Source: an uncultured Sulfitobacter sp.
Lineage (GTDB): Bacteria > Pseudomonadota > Alphaproteobacteria > Rhodobacterales > Rhodobacteraceae
DNA length: 64,000 nt
Direction of reading: 5' to 3'
Assembly (NCBI GenBank): GCA_937138475.1
Contig: CAKZPD010000022.1
Coordinates: 1 to 64,000, forward strand
In this document: one piece after another, positions 34,738 through 44,474 of the stretch
Numbering within the stretch: position 1 is the first letter of the stretch
Layout of the letters: every line of letters starts with the position of its first letter
Program-made: the position numbers and the translations under genes
The notes under the pieces: generated by a model
Seen by the model: the letters and a program-made list of their open reading frames with translations, nothing else
The model's database searches: none
What the model was told of the DNA's origin: nothing

Positions 34738-36630
34738 ATGGCCCCCAATTCCGCCACGCCCCAGACCCCGCCCAGCACACAGGCCGCAGACGTGCCGGGC
34801 GATGCCCAAACCGCCGCAAAGACCGATGCAAAGACAGACAAGGCCTTTGCCCGCGCCGAGCGCAGCTCGGGGTGGCGGACGATTCGCAAGGTTATGCCCT
34901 ATCTGTGGCCGGCGGATATGCCCTGGGTGCGGCGGCGCGTGACCATCGCCATGGCGCTGCTGCTTTTGGCCAAGCTGGTGTCGGTCATCACACCCATGCT
35001 GTATAAAGAAGCGGTGGACAGTCTGGCCCCCGAGGGCAGCTCGACCTTGATGCTGGGGGCGGTTGGCCTGACCGTGGCCTATGGTCTGGCGCGGCTTATG
35101 ACGGTTGGGTTCCAGCAATTGCGCGATGCGGTATTCGCCCGCGTGGGGCAACGCGCCCTGCGGATGCTGGCGCTGGAAACCTTTGAACACATTCATAAAT
35201 TGTCTATGCGCTATCACATCACGCGCAAAACCGGGGGGCTTAGCCGGATCATTGAACGCGGCGTCAAAGGCGTTGATTTCCTGCTGCGGTTCATGCTGTT
35301 TTCGATCGGCCCGCTGGTGCTTGAGCTGCTATTGATCGGCATTATCCTGACGGTTCTGTTTGATGCGCGCTATCTGCTGGTCGTGTCGGTGACGATTGCG
35401 CTTTATGTATGGTTTACCTTTGCCGTCACAGAATGGCGGGTCAAATTGCGCCGCCAGATGAACGATCAGGACACAGATGCCAATCAAAAGGCCATCGACA
35501 GCCTGCTGAATTTCGAAACGGTCAAATATTTCGGCGCCGAAGCCCGCGAAGCCCGCAGGTATGATGCGGCCATGGCCCAATATGAAATCGCTGCGATCAA
35601 GACCAATTATTCCCTGGCATTCCTGAACTTTGGGCAATCGCTTTTGATCACCTGCGGTTTGGTTGGTGTGATGATCCTGGCGGCGATCGGGGTTCAGGAT
35701 GGCACGTTGACGGTGGGCGATTTCGTTATGGTGAACGCCTATATGCTGCAAATTACCTTGCCGTTGAACTTTTTGGGCACGGTGTATCGCGAAATCCGTC
35801 AAGCCTTGGTCGATATGGGCGAGATGTTTGAATTGCTGGGGCAACCCTCTGAGATAAAAGACGACACAGACGCCAAACCGCTGCGCGTCAGCGGCGGAGA
35901 GGTCACATTGGATAATATCCGCTTTGGCTATGATCCGGCGCGGCCGATCCTGCGGGGCATCAGTTTGACCGCCAAGCCGGGGCAAATGGTGGCGATTGTC
36001 GGATCGACGGGGTCAGGGAAATCGACCATCGGGCGGTTGTTGTTTCGGTTTTATGATGTGTCGGATGGGGCGCTGCGGATTGATGGGCAAGACGTGCGCA
36101 GGGTCACGCAATCCAGCCTGCATGCCGCCATTGGTGTGGTGCCGCAGGACACGGTGCTGTTCAACGACACGATCCGTTACAATATCGCCTATGGGCGCGA
36201 TGGCGCCACCCAGAGCGAGATCGAAGCCGCAGCAAAAGCCGCGCAAATTCACAGCTTTATCGAAAGCCTGCCCGAAGGGTATGACACCCAGGTCGGAGAG
36301 CGGGGCCTTAAACTGTCGGGCGGGGAAAAGCAGCGGGTGGGGATTGCGCGCACCTTGCTGAAGGATCCGCCGATCCTGCTTTTGGACGAAGCCACCAGCG
36401 CGTTGGACAGCGAAACCGAGCAAGACATAAAAGAGGCATTGATTCAGGCCGGTCGGGGCCGCACGGTGCTGACCATTGCCCATCGTCTGTCAACCATCGC
36501 CGAGGCCGATTTGATCGTGGTGCTGGAACAGGGCGAGATCGTCGAACAGGGCACCCATGACGCGCTTTTGGCGCAATCCGGACGCTATGCTCAGCTTTGG
36601 CATCGCCAGCAATCGGAAACCGCCAGCTAG
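34738..36630 (+). CDS. Atm1/HMT1-type ABC exporter (fused permease-ATPase)
   Basis: This is a 630-residue half-transporter. A polar, Ala/Thr-rich N-terminus is followed by six transmembrane helices (about 65-350) and an ATPase domain with Walker A GSTGSGKST (near 421-429), signature LSGGEKQRVGIART and Walker B ILLLDEATSALD. The cytoplasmic string SLLNFETVKYFGAEAREARRYD is characteristic of Atm1-like exporters, which move glutathione-linked sulfur or metal conjugates. The exact cargo is not shown by sequence. The gene follows the LysM gene by 94 bp. Confidence 0.9.
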   Translation: MAPNSATPQTPPSTQAADVPGDAQTAAKTDAKTDKAFARAERSSGWRTIRKVMPYLWPADMPWVRRRVTIAMALLLLAKLVSVITPMLYKEAVDSLAPEGSSTLMLGAVGLTVAYGLARLMTVGFQQLRDAVFARVGQRALRMLALETFEHIHKLSMRYHITRKTGGLSRIIERGVKGVDFLLRFMLFSIGPLVLELLLIGIILTVLFDARYLLVVSVTIALYVWFTFAVTEWRVKLRRQMNDQDTDANQKAIDSLLNFETVKYFGAEAREARRYDAAMAQYEIAAIKTNYSLAFLNFGQSLLITCGLVGVMILAAIGVQDGTLTVGDFVMVNAYMLQITLPLNFLGTVYREIRQALVDMGEMFELLGQPSEIKDDTDAKPLRVSGGEVTLDNIRFGYDPARPILRGISLTAKPGQMVAIVGSTGSGKSTIGRLLFRFYDVSDGALRIDGQDVRRVTQSSLHAAIGVVPQDTVLFNDTIRYNIAYGRDGATQSEIEAAAKAAQIHSFIESLPEGYDTQVGERGLKLSGGEKQRVGIARTLLKDPPILLLDEATSALDSETEQDIKEALIQAGRGRTVLTIAHRLSTIAEADLIVVLEQGEIVEQGTHDALLAQSGRYAQLWHRQQSETAS

Positions 36631-36671
36631 GCGTCTGGCCATGGGGTTGGCCCGCGCCGATTGGGCGCTGG

Positions 36672-37724
36672 CTATTCTTCTTCGACCAGCAGCAGATCGC
36701 CGTTCGCCTCCATCTCTCGGATGCGGCTGACGATCTGCGACATGGCCCCTTCGACATCGGCCGGCTTGGGCGTGCCCAATTCAGCCATTTCTTCGCGCAG
36801 TTGGTCGGCCATGCGTCCGCTCATGTTTTCCAAAATGAAATCGGCCGAGGGTTGCAGATTGTTCTGCCCGGCCCCAGCCAAAGCGACAACCAATTGTTTT
36901 TGATCAATTTCCCGAACGATACGGGCGATGTCGCGGGGGGCGATGCGTTGCGGGATATTGGCAAAGGTAAAGATGGCCTTGCGCACCAGATCGGCAAAGC
37001 CCTGATCCGTCTGCTCTAACCCCTCAAGAACATCGTCGCGGGTGACCGAGGTGGTGGAATTAAGGATCGCACCGACCCGCTGGACCGGGTCATTGTCAAA
37101 GGCGCGGATCGGCTCTGCGTCCAGCTGTGCGGCCAGCGACAGGCCAATGCGGTCGACCGCCGCCGGGGTGACGGCGCCAGTCTGCGAGACGGCATAAGTG
37201 ATTTTGCGTGCTTGGGGCCCAGGCAGCAGGCCCAGCAGTTCGGCCGCCCGCGGCACCGACAGTTTGGACAACAAAACGGCCGCCACCTCGGTGCTTTCGC
37301 TTTGCAACACGGGCAACAGCTTTTGCGCGCCCATCTCGCAGAGGCGCGGCCAAGGATCGCCTTGCCGCTTGACGCCGGCCTCGTTGCGCAGGCGCGCGGC
37401 GGTTTGCGGTGAAATTCGGCCATCCAGCGCCTCTAACGCGCCGGCAATGCCGCCGGGGAAGGACAGGCCGATGCCGTCCAGCTCCTGTGCAAATTCGTCA
37501 ATCACGGCGCCAAGGGTCGCGCGGTCAACAAACCGCATCGACCCCATCTGTTGGGTCAACTGCGCCTGCAAATCCTCAGGCAGGTCTTCCAGCGGGATAT
37601 CGGCGCCTTCATTCAGCAGCAGCCGCACGACAATCGCCGCCTTGGCGCGCCGCGTCAGATTGGCCGGGGCGGGGGAATTAAGGTCGGGCAACCCCATCGG
37701 GGCCAAAGGCGCAAGGTCTGTCAT
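36672..37724 (-). CDS. fliG: Flagellar motor switch protein FliG (isolated gene)
   Basis: The 350-residue protein has the three-domain FliG layout. The C-terminal torque-generating part is clear: DLVRKAIFTFANIPQRIAPRDIARIVREIDQKQLVVALAGA, then ILENMSGRMADQLREEMAELG and a final VEGAMSQIVSRIREMEANGDL. The N-terminal third is more divergent. FliG forms the rotor ring that contacts the stators. No other flagellar gene is in the window. The ATG at 37724 gives the N-terminus MTDLAPLAPM, with GGGGA close upstream. Confidence 0.85.
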   Translation of the reverse strand: MTDLAPLAPMGLPDLNSPAPANLTRRAKAAIVVRLLLNEGADIPLEDLPEDLQAQLTQQMGSMRFVDRATLGAVIDEFAQELDGIGLSFPGGIAGALEALDGRISPQTAARLRNEAGVKRQGDPWPRLCEMGAQKLLPVLQSESTEVAAVLLSKLSVPRAAELLGLLPGPQARKITYAVSQTGAVTPAAVDRIGLSLAAQLDAEPIRAFDNDPVQRVGAILNSTTSVTRDDVLEGLEQTDQGFADLVRKAIFTFANIPQRIAPRDIARIVREIDQKQLVVALAGAGQNNLQPSADFILENMSGRMADQLREEMAELGTPKPADVEGAMSQIVSRIREMEANGDLLLVEEE

Positions 37725-37787
37725 TCCATCCCCGTTGTTCAAGGTGCCCAAGGTATAGGCCGGCAATGGTGAACAAAGATTGAACGC

Positions 37788-38411
37788 CTAGCTGCAATCA
37801 TCCGGTCCAATCAGGCCCAGCCCGCGCAGATAAATACCGATGCCGCTTTCCAACAAATCGTCGGCGGGAAAGGGGCTGGCGCGACCGGGGGAATTGCGTG
37901 CAAACAATTCGACAACACCGTGGCTTAGCGCCCAGATATGGGCGCTGAACATCGCGGCGGGGGGGCGTTTGTCGGCCGGGATGTGCTGGCTTAGATCGGT
38001 GGCGGCCTTTTCCAACACCTGGCTGGCGCGGGCAGACACAGCCGACAGTTTCGGCGTGCGATTGACGGAAATTCCGCTTTCGAACATTGCGATATAATGG
38101 CCGGGGTATTTCCGCGCAAAGGCCAGATAGGCCCGGCCGGTGGCCTCAAAGGCGGCCAGGGCGGAAGGTTGCCCGGATTGATAGGCATATTCCATCAAAT
38201 CTGCAAAAATATCATAGCCTTGGATGGCCGCCTCGGCGATCAGGTCTTCGCGGCCTTCAAAGTGGCGATAGACCGCCGCCGGGGTAACGCCTGCCTGTTT
38301 CGCCGCCTCGGACAGGGTGAACCCGGTGGGGCCTTTGGCCTCGATCAGGTCAAGCGCCGCGTCAATCAACGCTTGCCGCAGGTTCCCATGGTGATAGCCG
38401 CGTTTGGTCAT
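37788..38411 (-). CDS. TetR family transcriptional regulator (WHG-type C-terminal domain)
   Basis: The 207-residue regulator has a clear TetR helix-turn-helix (GPTGFTLSEAAKQAGVTPAAVYRHFEGREDLI, about 29-60). Its C-terminal domain, with AYLAFARKYPGHYIAMFESG and IWALSHGVVELFAR, resembles the WHG/TetR_C_33 type. The ligand and targets are unknown. It lies 76 bp downstream of metA on the same strand and 63 bp before fliG. I see no good palindrome in the gap upstream of it. Confidence 0.87.
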   Translation of the reverse strand: MTKRGYHHGNLRQALIDAALDLIEAKGPTGFTLSEAAKQAGVTPAAVYRHFEGREDLIAEAAIQGYDIFADLMEYAYQSGQPSALAAFEATGRAYLAFARKYPGHYIAMFESGISVNRTPKLSAVSARASQVLEKAATDLSQHIPADKRPPAAMFSAHIWALSHGVVELFARNSPGRASPFPADDLLESGIGIYLRGLGLIGPDDCS

Positions 38412-38487
38412 CCAAGCCTTTCCACTGTCGCTGTCGGCGATGCCATCAATATGGGTCCAGCCGGCGCGATGCGCAAATATTGCCGTG

Positions 38488-39405
38488 CTAACGCCCGATC
38501 TGGTTCAGATCAAACGGGGTGGATTGATAGATCTGGTTGATCCAATTGCCATACAACAGATGGGCATGGCTGCGCCAGCGGTTCATCGGGGTGCGGCTTG
38601 GGTCATCATCGGGGTAATAGTTGACCGGCACATTGATTGGGCTGCCGCCGGCCACGTCCCGGTCATATTCCTGTTTAAGCGTGTCACTGTCATATTCGAA
38701 ATGATTAAAAATATAGAGCGCCCGATGCGCCGGATCTTCGACCAGGCAAGGGCCGGCCACATCGCTGCCCAGCAACGTCACCAGGCCAGAGTTTTGGTCG
38801 ATCTCGGGTTGGCGCATTTCGGTCCATCGTGACACGGGAATGACGCAATCGTCTGAAAACCCGCGCAAATATGGCGATGCAGGGGCCAGGTTCCGATGCC
38901 GGTAACAGCCGAAAATCTTGGCGTCCAGGATATGTTTCTTGACCCCATGAAAATGGTTGATCATCGCCATGCCGCCCCAACAGACGCCAAAGGTCGAATG
39001 AACGTGGCTTTGGGTCCAGTCCATGATTTTAACCAGCTCGGGCCAATAGGTCACATCCTCAAACGGCAGATGTTCAATCGGTGCCCCGGTGATGATCAAC
39101 CCGTCGAACTTTTCCGCCTGCACCTCTTCGAAGGGGCGGTAAAAGCTTTCCATGTGTTCGGCGGCGGTGTTGCGGGTTTGATGTTCCGACATGCGGATCA
39201 GCGACAGCTCGATCTGCAAGGGGGTGGCGCCGATCAACCGGGCGAATTGGTTTTCCGTCTGGATCTTTTTGGGCATCAGATTAAGCAGACCAATCCGCAA
39301 CGGGCGGATATCCTGACGGGATGCCAGCTCATCATCCAGCACCATCACGCCTTCTTTTTTCAGCAGCTCAAAAGCAGGCAAGGTGGCGGGCAATTTGATT
39401 GGCAT
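38488..39405 (-). CDS. metA: Homoserine O-acetyltransferase, MetA family
   Basis: MetA activates homoserine for methionine synthesis. The 305-residue protein has the catalytic Cys142 (FGVCWGG), His235 and Glu237 (NHFEYD). Residue 111 is Glu (GAPIEHLPF) rather than the Gly of Escherichia coli. Work on this family links Glu111 to acetyl-CoA and Gly111 to succinyl-CoA, so acetyl transfer is the better call despite the usual succinyltransferase label. AAGGA lies eight bases before the ATG. I looked for a SAM-II riboswitch in the 59-bp upstream gap and did not find one. Confidence 0.94.
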   Translation of the reverse strand: MPIKLPATLPAFELLKKEGVMVLDDELASRQDIRPLRIGLLNLMPKKIQTENQFARLIGATPLQIELSLIRMSEHQTRNTAAEHMESFYRPFEEVQAEKFDGLIITGAPIEHLPFEDVTYWPELVKIMDWTQSHVHSTFGVCWGGMAMINHFHGVKKHILDAKIFGCYRHRNLAPASPYLRGFSDDCVIPVSRWTEMRQPEIDQNSGLVTLLGSDVAGPCLVEDPAHRALYIFNHFEYDSDTLKQEYDRDVAGGSPINVPVNYYPDDDPSRTPMNRWRSHAHLLYGNWINQIYQSTPFDLNQIGR

Positions 39406-39464
39406 GGGTTTGGTCCTTGGTCGTTGTCGTCAAAAGGGGCGGCGGCGGGCCACCCAGCGCTTGG

Positions 39465-40313
39465 TTACAAACAGTGGGCAATCAGCGCATCAAAATCTTG
39501 CGTGCAGGTCAGCGCGCTGACTTGGTCGGCGGTGATCGTCACCCCCCACCGCGCCATATCTGCATAGCGTGGCTGCCGGTGTGCCAAGGCTTTGGCATAG
39601 GCAAAGCGGATGAACTGATCGGGGTCGACCTGATCTGGGGTCGCGCCGGTCTGGGCCAGATAATCGGCCCAGCTGCGCGCCAGGAACGCCGGCTGATAGG
39701 CCATCGGCTTGGGCGCGCGGTCGAAACGGCGGATCAGCTCTTGGGTGTGGGCGTCACTGCCTTTGATCCACACCAACAGGCAATGTTTCGACAGTTCGGT
39801 CAAAAGCGGGTCGTTGGGATCGCTTGGATCGACCCACTCGCAGATGGATCCGCCGGTGTCACAGATAAAATGCGGATAGCCATAAAGCCGCTGCGCGCGT
39901 TGCAGAAAATAGGCGGTGTCATTCAGCGCGGCGATTTCGGCTTTGCGGAACTGATCCTGACGCCGGGTGTATTCGTCCATATCAAGCCCGCCCAGCGCCG
40001 GGTTTCCGGGCTTGCCCAGATAACTGGCCACCGGGGACAGGTTTTCAAACGTGATGTTTGAGCCGATATAAATGCTGTCGCTAAGCAAAAGATCGCGCAG
40101 GAACGGCACTTTCATCGCCTCGGCCTTGGCGTTATCGGCGATATATTCGCCCATGTAACGGGTGCCGATGCGGTAATCGATCGAGTAATGGAACCAATCC
40201 CCGCTGCTGCGCAGGATCTGCGACATATGGGTTTTGCCCAGCCCGGACATCCCGAACACCAGGACAGATTTTCGCGCTGCCGCGCGCCACGAGGTTGCAG
40301 AGGTATAAAGCAT
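39465..40313 (-). CDS. P-loop ATPase/kinase-like protein of unknown function
   Basis: The 282-residue protein carries a Walker A motif GMSGLGKTH near 21-29 right after a short N-terminus, followed by a region rich in Tyr, Asp and Arg. Segments such as DYRIGTRYMGEYIADNAK and FICDTGGSICEWVD look conserved in character, but I cannot assign a known enzyme. The size and single P-loop suggest a small-molecule kinase or sulfotransferase-like fold. It lies upstream of metA on the same strand (59-bp gap) and downstream of an EamA permease, so it may be co-transcribed with metA. Confidence 0.75.
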   Translation of the reverse strand: MLYTSATSWRAAARKSVLVFGMSGLGKTHMSQILRSSGDWFHYSIDYRIGTRYMGEYIADNAKAEAMKVPFLRDLLLSDSIYIGSNITFENLSPVASYLGKPGNPALGGLDMDEYTRRQDQFRKAEIAALNDTAYFLQRAQRLYGYPHFICDTGGSICEWVDPSDPNDPLLTELSKHCLLVWIKGSDAHTQELIRRFDRAPKPMAYQPAFLARSWADYLAQTGATPDQVDPDQFIRFAYAKALAHRQPRYADMARWGVTITADQVSALTCTQDFDALIAHCL

Positions 40314-40351
40314 AAAAAGGACGGCCCGCTGGCTGAAAGATCGCCCAAGTC

Positions 40352-41290
40352 CTAGCTTTGGCGACGGGCGCGGTCAATCGCCTGGCGCCATTTGATCCGC
40401 GCCAGCAACCGCCCGTCCAGCACCAAAAGACCCAGCGCCAACAAGCCGAACCCGGCATAGGCGCCCGCCGCCAGGGTTTCATCACGCAAAGCCGCGCCCA
40501 GAACGATGGCCACCGGCGCCACCAGCAGCGTTACCAACATCAGATTGCCGCTGCCGGCCACGGCCAAAATTCGGTAATACAGCAGATAAGCCCCCGCCGT
40601 GGCAAAAACCGCATAATATCCAATCGCGGCAATGCTGCGCACGCCAAGCTGCGGCGAAATCGGGCCCTCAAGCCACCAGGCCAGCGGCACGGCCACGGCA
40701 GCGGCGGCGCTTAGCATACCGGCCGCCGCTGTCTGGGGCGGCAGGTGCCCCAGGGTTTTGCGGGCCCAGACCCCGGCCAGGGCATAAGACAGCGTTCCGG
40801 CAATCACCGCCAGTTGGGCGGCGCTGCGCAAATCGAAATTGCGCAGATTCTCAAGCCCAATAGCGGTCGCCACACCCAGAAACCCAAGGCTGACACCGAT
40901 GGCTTTGCGTTTTGTCATCCGCTCATCGGCAAAAAAGATCGCCGCCGCAAGCACGCCGAAAATCGCCGTGGCCGCGTTCAAAATTGAGGTCAGGCCGCTG
41001 GCGATATAAAGCTGCCCCCAGGCCATCAGGCCAAACGGCAGCACGTTGTTCAATATCCCCATGACCAGGAAGGCGCCCCATGTGCGCCGATCGCGTGGCA
41101 CCGCAAGGCCGCGGATCGCAATCACCAGCCACAGCACCAGCGCCGCCCAAAACACCCGGTGCGCCACGGCCGTCAGGGGGCCGATTTCGTCCAATGCAAT
41201 GCGAATGGATACAAAAGAGCCGCCCCAGATTAATGCCAACAGCATCAATTGGGCCCAAGCGGCATGGGATATGTCTTTCTGAGCGCTCAT
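40352..41290 (-). CDS. EamA-family (DMT) permease 1
   Basis: The 312-residue protein has ten predicted helices in two EamA repeats. The family strings are LALIWGGSFVSIRIALDEIGPLTAVAHRV and LLVAPVAIVLGAALRDETL. These permeases move amino acids, nucleobases or similar metabolites. The substrate is unknown. It is followed 38 bp later by the P-loop gene and preceded by a second, unrelated-looking EamA permease on the same strand. Confidence 0.88.
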   Translation of the reverse strand: MSAQKDISHAAWAQLMLLALIWGGSFVSIRIALDEIGPLTAVAHRVFWAALVLWLVIAIRGLAVPRDRRTWGAFLVMGILNNVLPFGLMAWGQLYIASGLTSILNAATAIFGVLAAAIFFADERMTKRKAIGVSLGFLGVATAIGLENLRNFDLRSAAQLAVIAGTLSYALAGVWARKTLGHLPPQTAAAGMLSAAAAVAVPLAWWLEGPISPQLGVRSIAAIGYYAVFATAGAYLLYYRILAVAGSGNLMLVTLLVAPVAIVLGAALRDETLAAGAYAGFGLLALGLLVLDGRLLARIKWRQAIDRARRQS

Positions 41291-41341
41291 CCCGGTTATC
41301 TAATCACTGGGATGGCAAAGGCGCGATCCGTTTCTTGCGCA

Positions 41342-42211
41342 TTACGCAACACGGCGGGTTTCGGCGGTTATGTTGATGTAATTGCCGGTGAAAATCACCA
41401 TCGCCCCCAGGAAAACCCAGATATCCAAGGCTTCTTGATACAGGGCCATTCCGACGATGGCGATGGTCGGAAGACGAATGAAATCTATGGGCACGACGAC
41501 GGTCGCCGGGGCAATCGCCAGCGCATTGGTCAGGCAGTAATGCGCCAAAAGCCCCGCCAGACCGATCAAAACAACATAGGGCAGATGCGCCAAATCCGGC
41601 AACGCCATATCGCCGTCATACCCCGCGCAAACAAAGCCCAGCACCAGTTGCATCCCGGTCAGGAAAAACAGGATTTCGGTGATGCTTTGATCGCGGGTCA
41701 AACGTTTGGTCAGCATGATGGTGATGGCAAAAAAGATCGCCGCGCTGGCTGCGCTGATGACCCCGGCATTGATCCCCTCAACGGTGGGGCGGGCAACGAT
41801 CAAAATACCGATAAACCCCATGCCGGCCGCCAGGGCCCGCACCGGGGTCAGACGCTCTTGCAGGATCAGCGGCGACAGCACAATCACCCAAAGAGGCGAG
41901 GTAAACTCAAGCGCAAACACCTGTGCCAGGGGAATGACCGTCACGGCATAGAACCAAAGGTTTTGCCCGGTAAAATGCGCGACATTGCGCAAAAGATGCG
42001 TCGTCAGGTTCTGGGCGCGGATCAGGCGCAGATGTCCGGTCACCTGGGCAACAAGGATCACGATCAAAAAGCCGCATAAGCTGCGATAGGCCATGATCTC
42101 GAATGTGTCCAACTGGCCTGATACCTCGCGCCCGGCCACAGCCATGGCCGAAAACGACGCGATTGAGCCGCTCATCCAAAGCGCGGCCCGCAGGACAGGG
42201 GAAAGGCTCAT
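41342..42211 (-). CDS. EamA-family (DMT) permease 2
   Basis: This is a 289-residue ten-helix permease with FEIMAYRSLCGFLIVILVAQ in the first repeat and VVVPIDFIRLPTIAIVGMALYQEALDIWVFLGAMVIF near the end. The latter is close to the S-adenosylmethionine/riboflavin-type EamA subgroup, though the substrate is not assigned. The ATG at 42211 begins the first helix; a longer frame upstream (to 42472) overlaps the neighbouring gene and looks non-coding. The ribosome-binding site is weak. Confidence 0.87.
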   Translation of the reverse strand: MSLSPVLRAALWMSGSIASFSAMAVAGREVSGQLDTFEIMAYRSLCGFLIVILVAQVTGHLRLIRAQNLTTHLLRNVAHFTGQNLWFYAVTVIPLAQVFALEFTSPLWVIVLSPLILQERLTPVRALAAGMGFIGILIVARPTVEGINAGVISAASAAIFFAITIMLTKRLTRDQSITEILFFLTGMQLVLGFVCAGYDGDMALPDLAHLPYVVLIGLAGLLAHYCLTNALAIAPATVVVPIDFIRLPTIAIVGMALYQEALDIWVFLGAMVIFTGNYINITAETRRVA

Positions 42212-42329
42212 AAATGGTGCACCGCACGGTTGTTGATCGCTGCAAGGATCAAAACCACCATTGCACCGAAATAGCCAGCCCGTATTGCACCACCCACCGA
42301 TACGTTGGCGTGGGTGCGCGCCGGTGGCA

Positions 42330-42839
42330 TCAGCCCAGCAGGGTTGGGCGCAGGCGGCGCAGGCGGGCGCGCACGGCGGCGCGGGTTGCGGTTTTTTCAA
42401 ACCGGTCAAAGGTCTTGGCCAGATCATTGGGGTGATGGGCTGCGACAAATCGCAGGCAATATTCCACCGCATAGGCCGCGACGATGGCGCTTTTGTCGGT
42501 GGTCATCGGCAGGGCCATCTGATGCAGCTGTTTGTCAAAACAGGGGTCGATCAAAGCAATGCGCAGGAAATTTTCACGGGCTTCGAACTGAGGAAAGCTT
42601 GACAGGTGGCGCGTGCAGAACTCTAGGCTGCGCGCCCGCAGGGCCGGATCGCTTAGGCTGGCCTCTTTGAGGACGTAAAACCCATGCGCAACCAAGGTGC
42701 CATCCGTGGCCCCATCCTTGAGCACCTGCAAGACGTCATCCAGTTGCTGGGGCTGCCGCAGCAACAGCGCCGCGCCCTCTTTGGCTTGGCCCAGGGCCTT
42801 GCGTTCCCCCTGTCGCAACAGATCGGCCCAATTGGTCAT
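42330..42839 (-). CDS. Hypothetical all-helical protein downstream of guaA
   Basis: I do not recognise this 169-residue protein. It is predicted almost wholly helical, with repeated Leu/Ala/Arg patterns (LLRQPQQLDDVLQVLKDGATDGTLVAHGFYVLKEA, then a HLSSFPQFEARENFLRIALIDP turn and an Arg-rich C-terminus) that suggest a HEAT-like or solenoid fold. There is no signal peptide or membrane helix. The ATG is 19 bases downstream of the guaA stop on the same strand, so it is probably co-transcribed with guaA. The codon use resembles its neighbours, which supports a real gene. Confidence 0.72.
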   Translation of the reverse strand: MTNWADLLRQGERKALGQAKEGAALLLRQPQQLDDVLQVLKDGATDGTLVAHGFYVLKEASLSDPALRARSLEFCTRHLSSFPQFEARENFLRIALIDPCFDKQLHQMALPMTTDKSAIVAAYAVEYCLRFVAAHHPNDLAKTFDRFEKTATRAAVRARLRRLRPTLLG

Positions 42840-42857
42840 TTCCGCACCAATCGGGGG

Positions 42858-44432
42858 TTATTCCCACTCGATCGTGCCGGGGGGTTTGGAGGTGATGTCA
42901 TAGGTGACACGGTTGATGCCGGGGATTTCGTTGATGATCCGGGTGGCCGTTTCACCAAGGAATTCATGGGTGAAGGGGTAATAATCCGCCGTCATGCCGT
43001 CGACAGATGTCACCGCGCGCAGGGCGCAGGCGAAATCATAGGTGCGCCCGTCGCCCATGACGCCAACCGTGCGCACCGGCAGGATTGCGACAAAGGCTTG
43101 CCAGATTTCATCATAAAGCCCGTGTTTGCGGATCTGGTCGATATAGACCGCGTCGGCCTCGCGCAGGATATCCAGCTTTTCACGGGTGATTTCGCCGGGG
43201 CAGCGGATGGCCAAACCGGGACCGGGAAACGGGTGACGGCCGATAAAGCTGGGGGGCAGGCCCAGTTCAACGCCCAGGGCGCGGACTTCGTCTTTGAACA
43301 GCTCACGCAGGGGTTCGACCAGCTGCATGTTCATGCGTTCCGGCAGGCCGCCGACGTTGTGATGCGATTTGATCGTGACCGATGGGCCGCCGGAAAAGCT
43401 GACGGATTCGATCACATCAGGATACAGCGTGCCCTGGGCCAGGAAATCGGCGCCGCCAATGGCCTTGGCATGTTTTTCGAACACTTCGATGAACAGCCCG
43501 CCAATGATCTTGCGCTTGGTTTCGGGATCGCTGACCCCTTCGAGACGGCCAAGAAACAGATCGGATTCATCGGCGTGGATCAGCGGCAGGTTATAATGCT
43601 CGCGGAACATCGAGACGACTTCTTGGCTTTCGTTTTTGCGCATCAGGCCGTGATCGACATAGACGCAGGTCAGCTGTTCGCCGATGGCCTCGTGGATCAA
43701 AACCGCCGCGACCGAGGAATCCACCCCGCCCGACAGTGCGCAAATCACCTTGCCATCGCCCACCTGCGCGCGGATGCGTGCGATGGCCTCTTCGCGATAG
43801 GCGCCCATGGTCCAATCGCCTTTGAAACCGGCAATCTTGACGAAATTTTCAAAGAGCTTGGGGCCCTTGGGGCTGTGGTGGACCTCGGGGTGGAATTGCA
43901 CGGCATAAAAGCGTCTGGCCGGATCGGCGGTGATGGCAAAAGGGGCATTGGGCGAGGTGCCATAAACGGCAAAGCCCGGCGCGATCTGGCTGACGTGGTC
44001 GCCGTGGCTCATCCAGACTTGTTCGCGGGCCGGGGGCGTTGCGGCGTCAAACCAGCCTGCAAGCAGATCCAGCGGATCGGCGGCAGGTGTAACAAAGGCG
44101 CGGCCGAATTCAGCGGTGCCATGGCCGCGTTCAACCTTGCCGCCCAGCATGTGCATCATGACCTGTTGACCATAGCAGATGCCCAAAACCGGCACGCCGA
44201 GATCAAAGACCAAAGCGGGGGGCTTGGGGGCACCATCGGCAAAGACCGAGGCCGGCCCCCCCGACAAGATCACCGCCTTGGGTGCGAAGGCGTGCAAGAA
44301 CGCATCGTCCACCGCATTAAACGGGTGAATTTCGCAATAGACGTGCAATTCGCGCAAGCGGCGGGCGATCAGCTGAGTGACCTGGCTGCCGAAGTCTATG
44401 ATGAGGAGGCGGTCGTGTTCTGTGGTGCTCAT
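42858..44432 (-). CDS. guaA: GMP synthase, glutamine-hydrolysing
   Basis: GuaA makes GMP from XMP with ATP and glutamine. The 524-residue protein has an N-terminal class I glutamine amidotransferase (Cys86 in GICYGQQ, later FHPEVHHS with the catalytic His). The ATP-pyrophosphatase domain has the PP-loop [10 protein letters not shown] near 233-242. The C-terminal dimerisation domain ends in PPGTIEWE. The length is standard. The ATG has no clear Shine-Dalgarno sequence. A repeat-hairpin composite lies 43 bp upstream. Confidence 0.97.
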   Translation of the reverse strand: MSTTEHDRLLIIDFGSQVTQLIARRLRELHVYCEIHPFNAVDDAFLHAFAPKAVILSGGPASVFADGAPKPPALVFDLGVPVLGICYGQQVMMHMLGGKVERGHGTAEFGRAFVTPAADPLDLLAGWFDAATPPAREQVWMSHGDHVSQIAPGFAVYGTSPNAPFAITADPARRFYAVQFHPEVHHSPKGPKLFENFVKIAGFKGDWTMGAYREEAIARIRAQVGDGKVICALSGGVDSSVAAVLIHEAIGEQLTCVYVDHGLMRKNESQEVVSMFREHYNLPLIHADESDLFLGRLEGVSDPETKRKIIGGLFIEVFEKHAKAIGGADFLAQGTLYPDVIESVSFSGGPSVTIKSHHNVGGLPERMNMQLVEPLRELFKDEVRALGVELGLPPSFIGRHPFPGPGLAIRCPGEITREKLDILREADAVYIDQIRKHGLYDEIWQAFVAILPVRTVGVMGDGRTYDFACALRAVTSVDGMTADYYPFTHEFLGETATRIINEIPGINRVTYDITSKPPGTIEWE

Positions 44433-44474
44433 GCGGGGGGATTAGACAAGCGGGGCGCCTGAGGCAAGAGGTTA

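Noticed and set aside
39406-39464. SAM-II riboswitch upstream of metA, common in alphaproteobacteria
   Set aside because: The gap to the upstream gene is only 59 bases, and the reverse strand lacks the conserved SAM-II pseudoknot strings; I see only a normal Shine-Dalgarno site.
42684-44462. Long open frame on the plus strand opposite guaA
   Set aside because: It follows the codon bias of guaA read in reverse, has no ribosome-binding site and resembles no family. Similar shadows lie opposite acnA and fbp/glpX.
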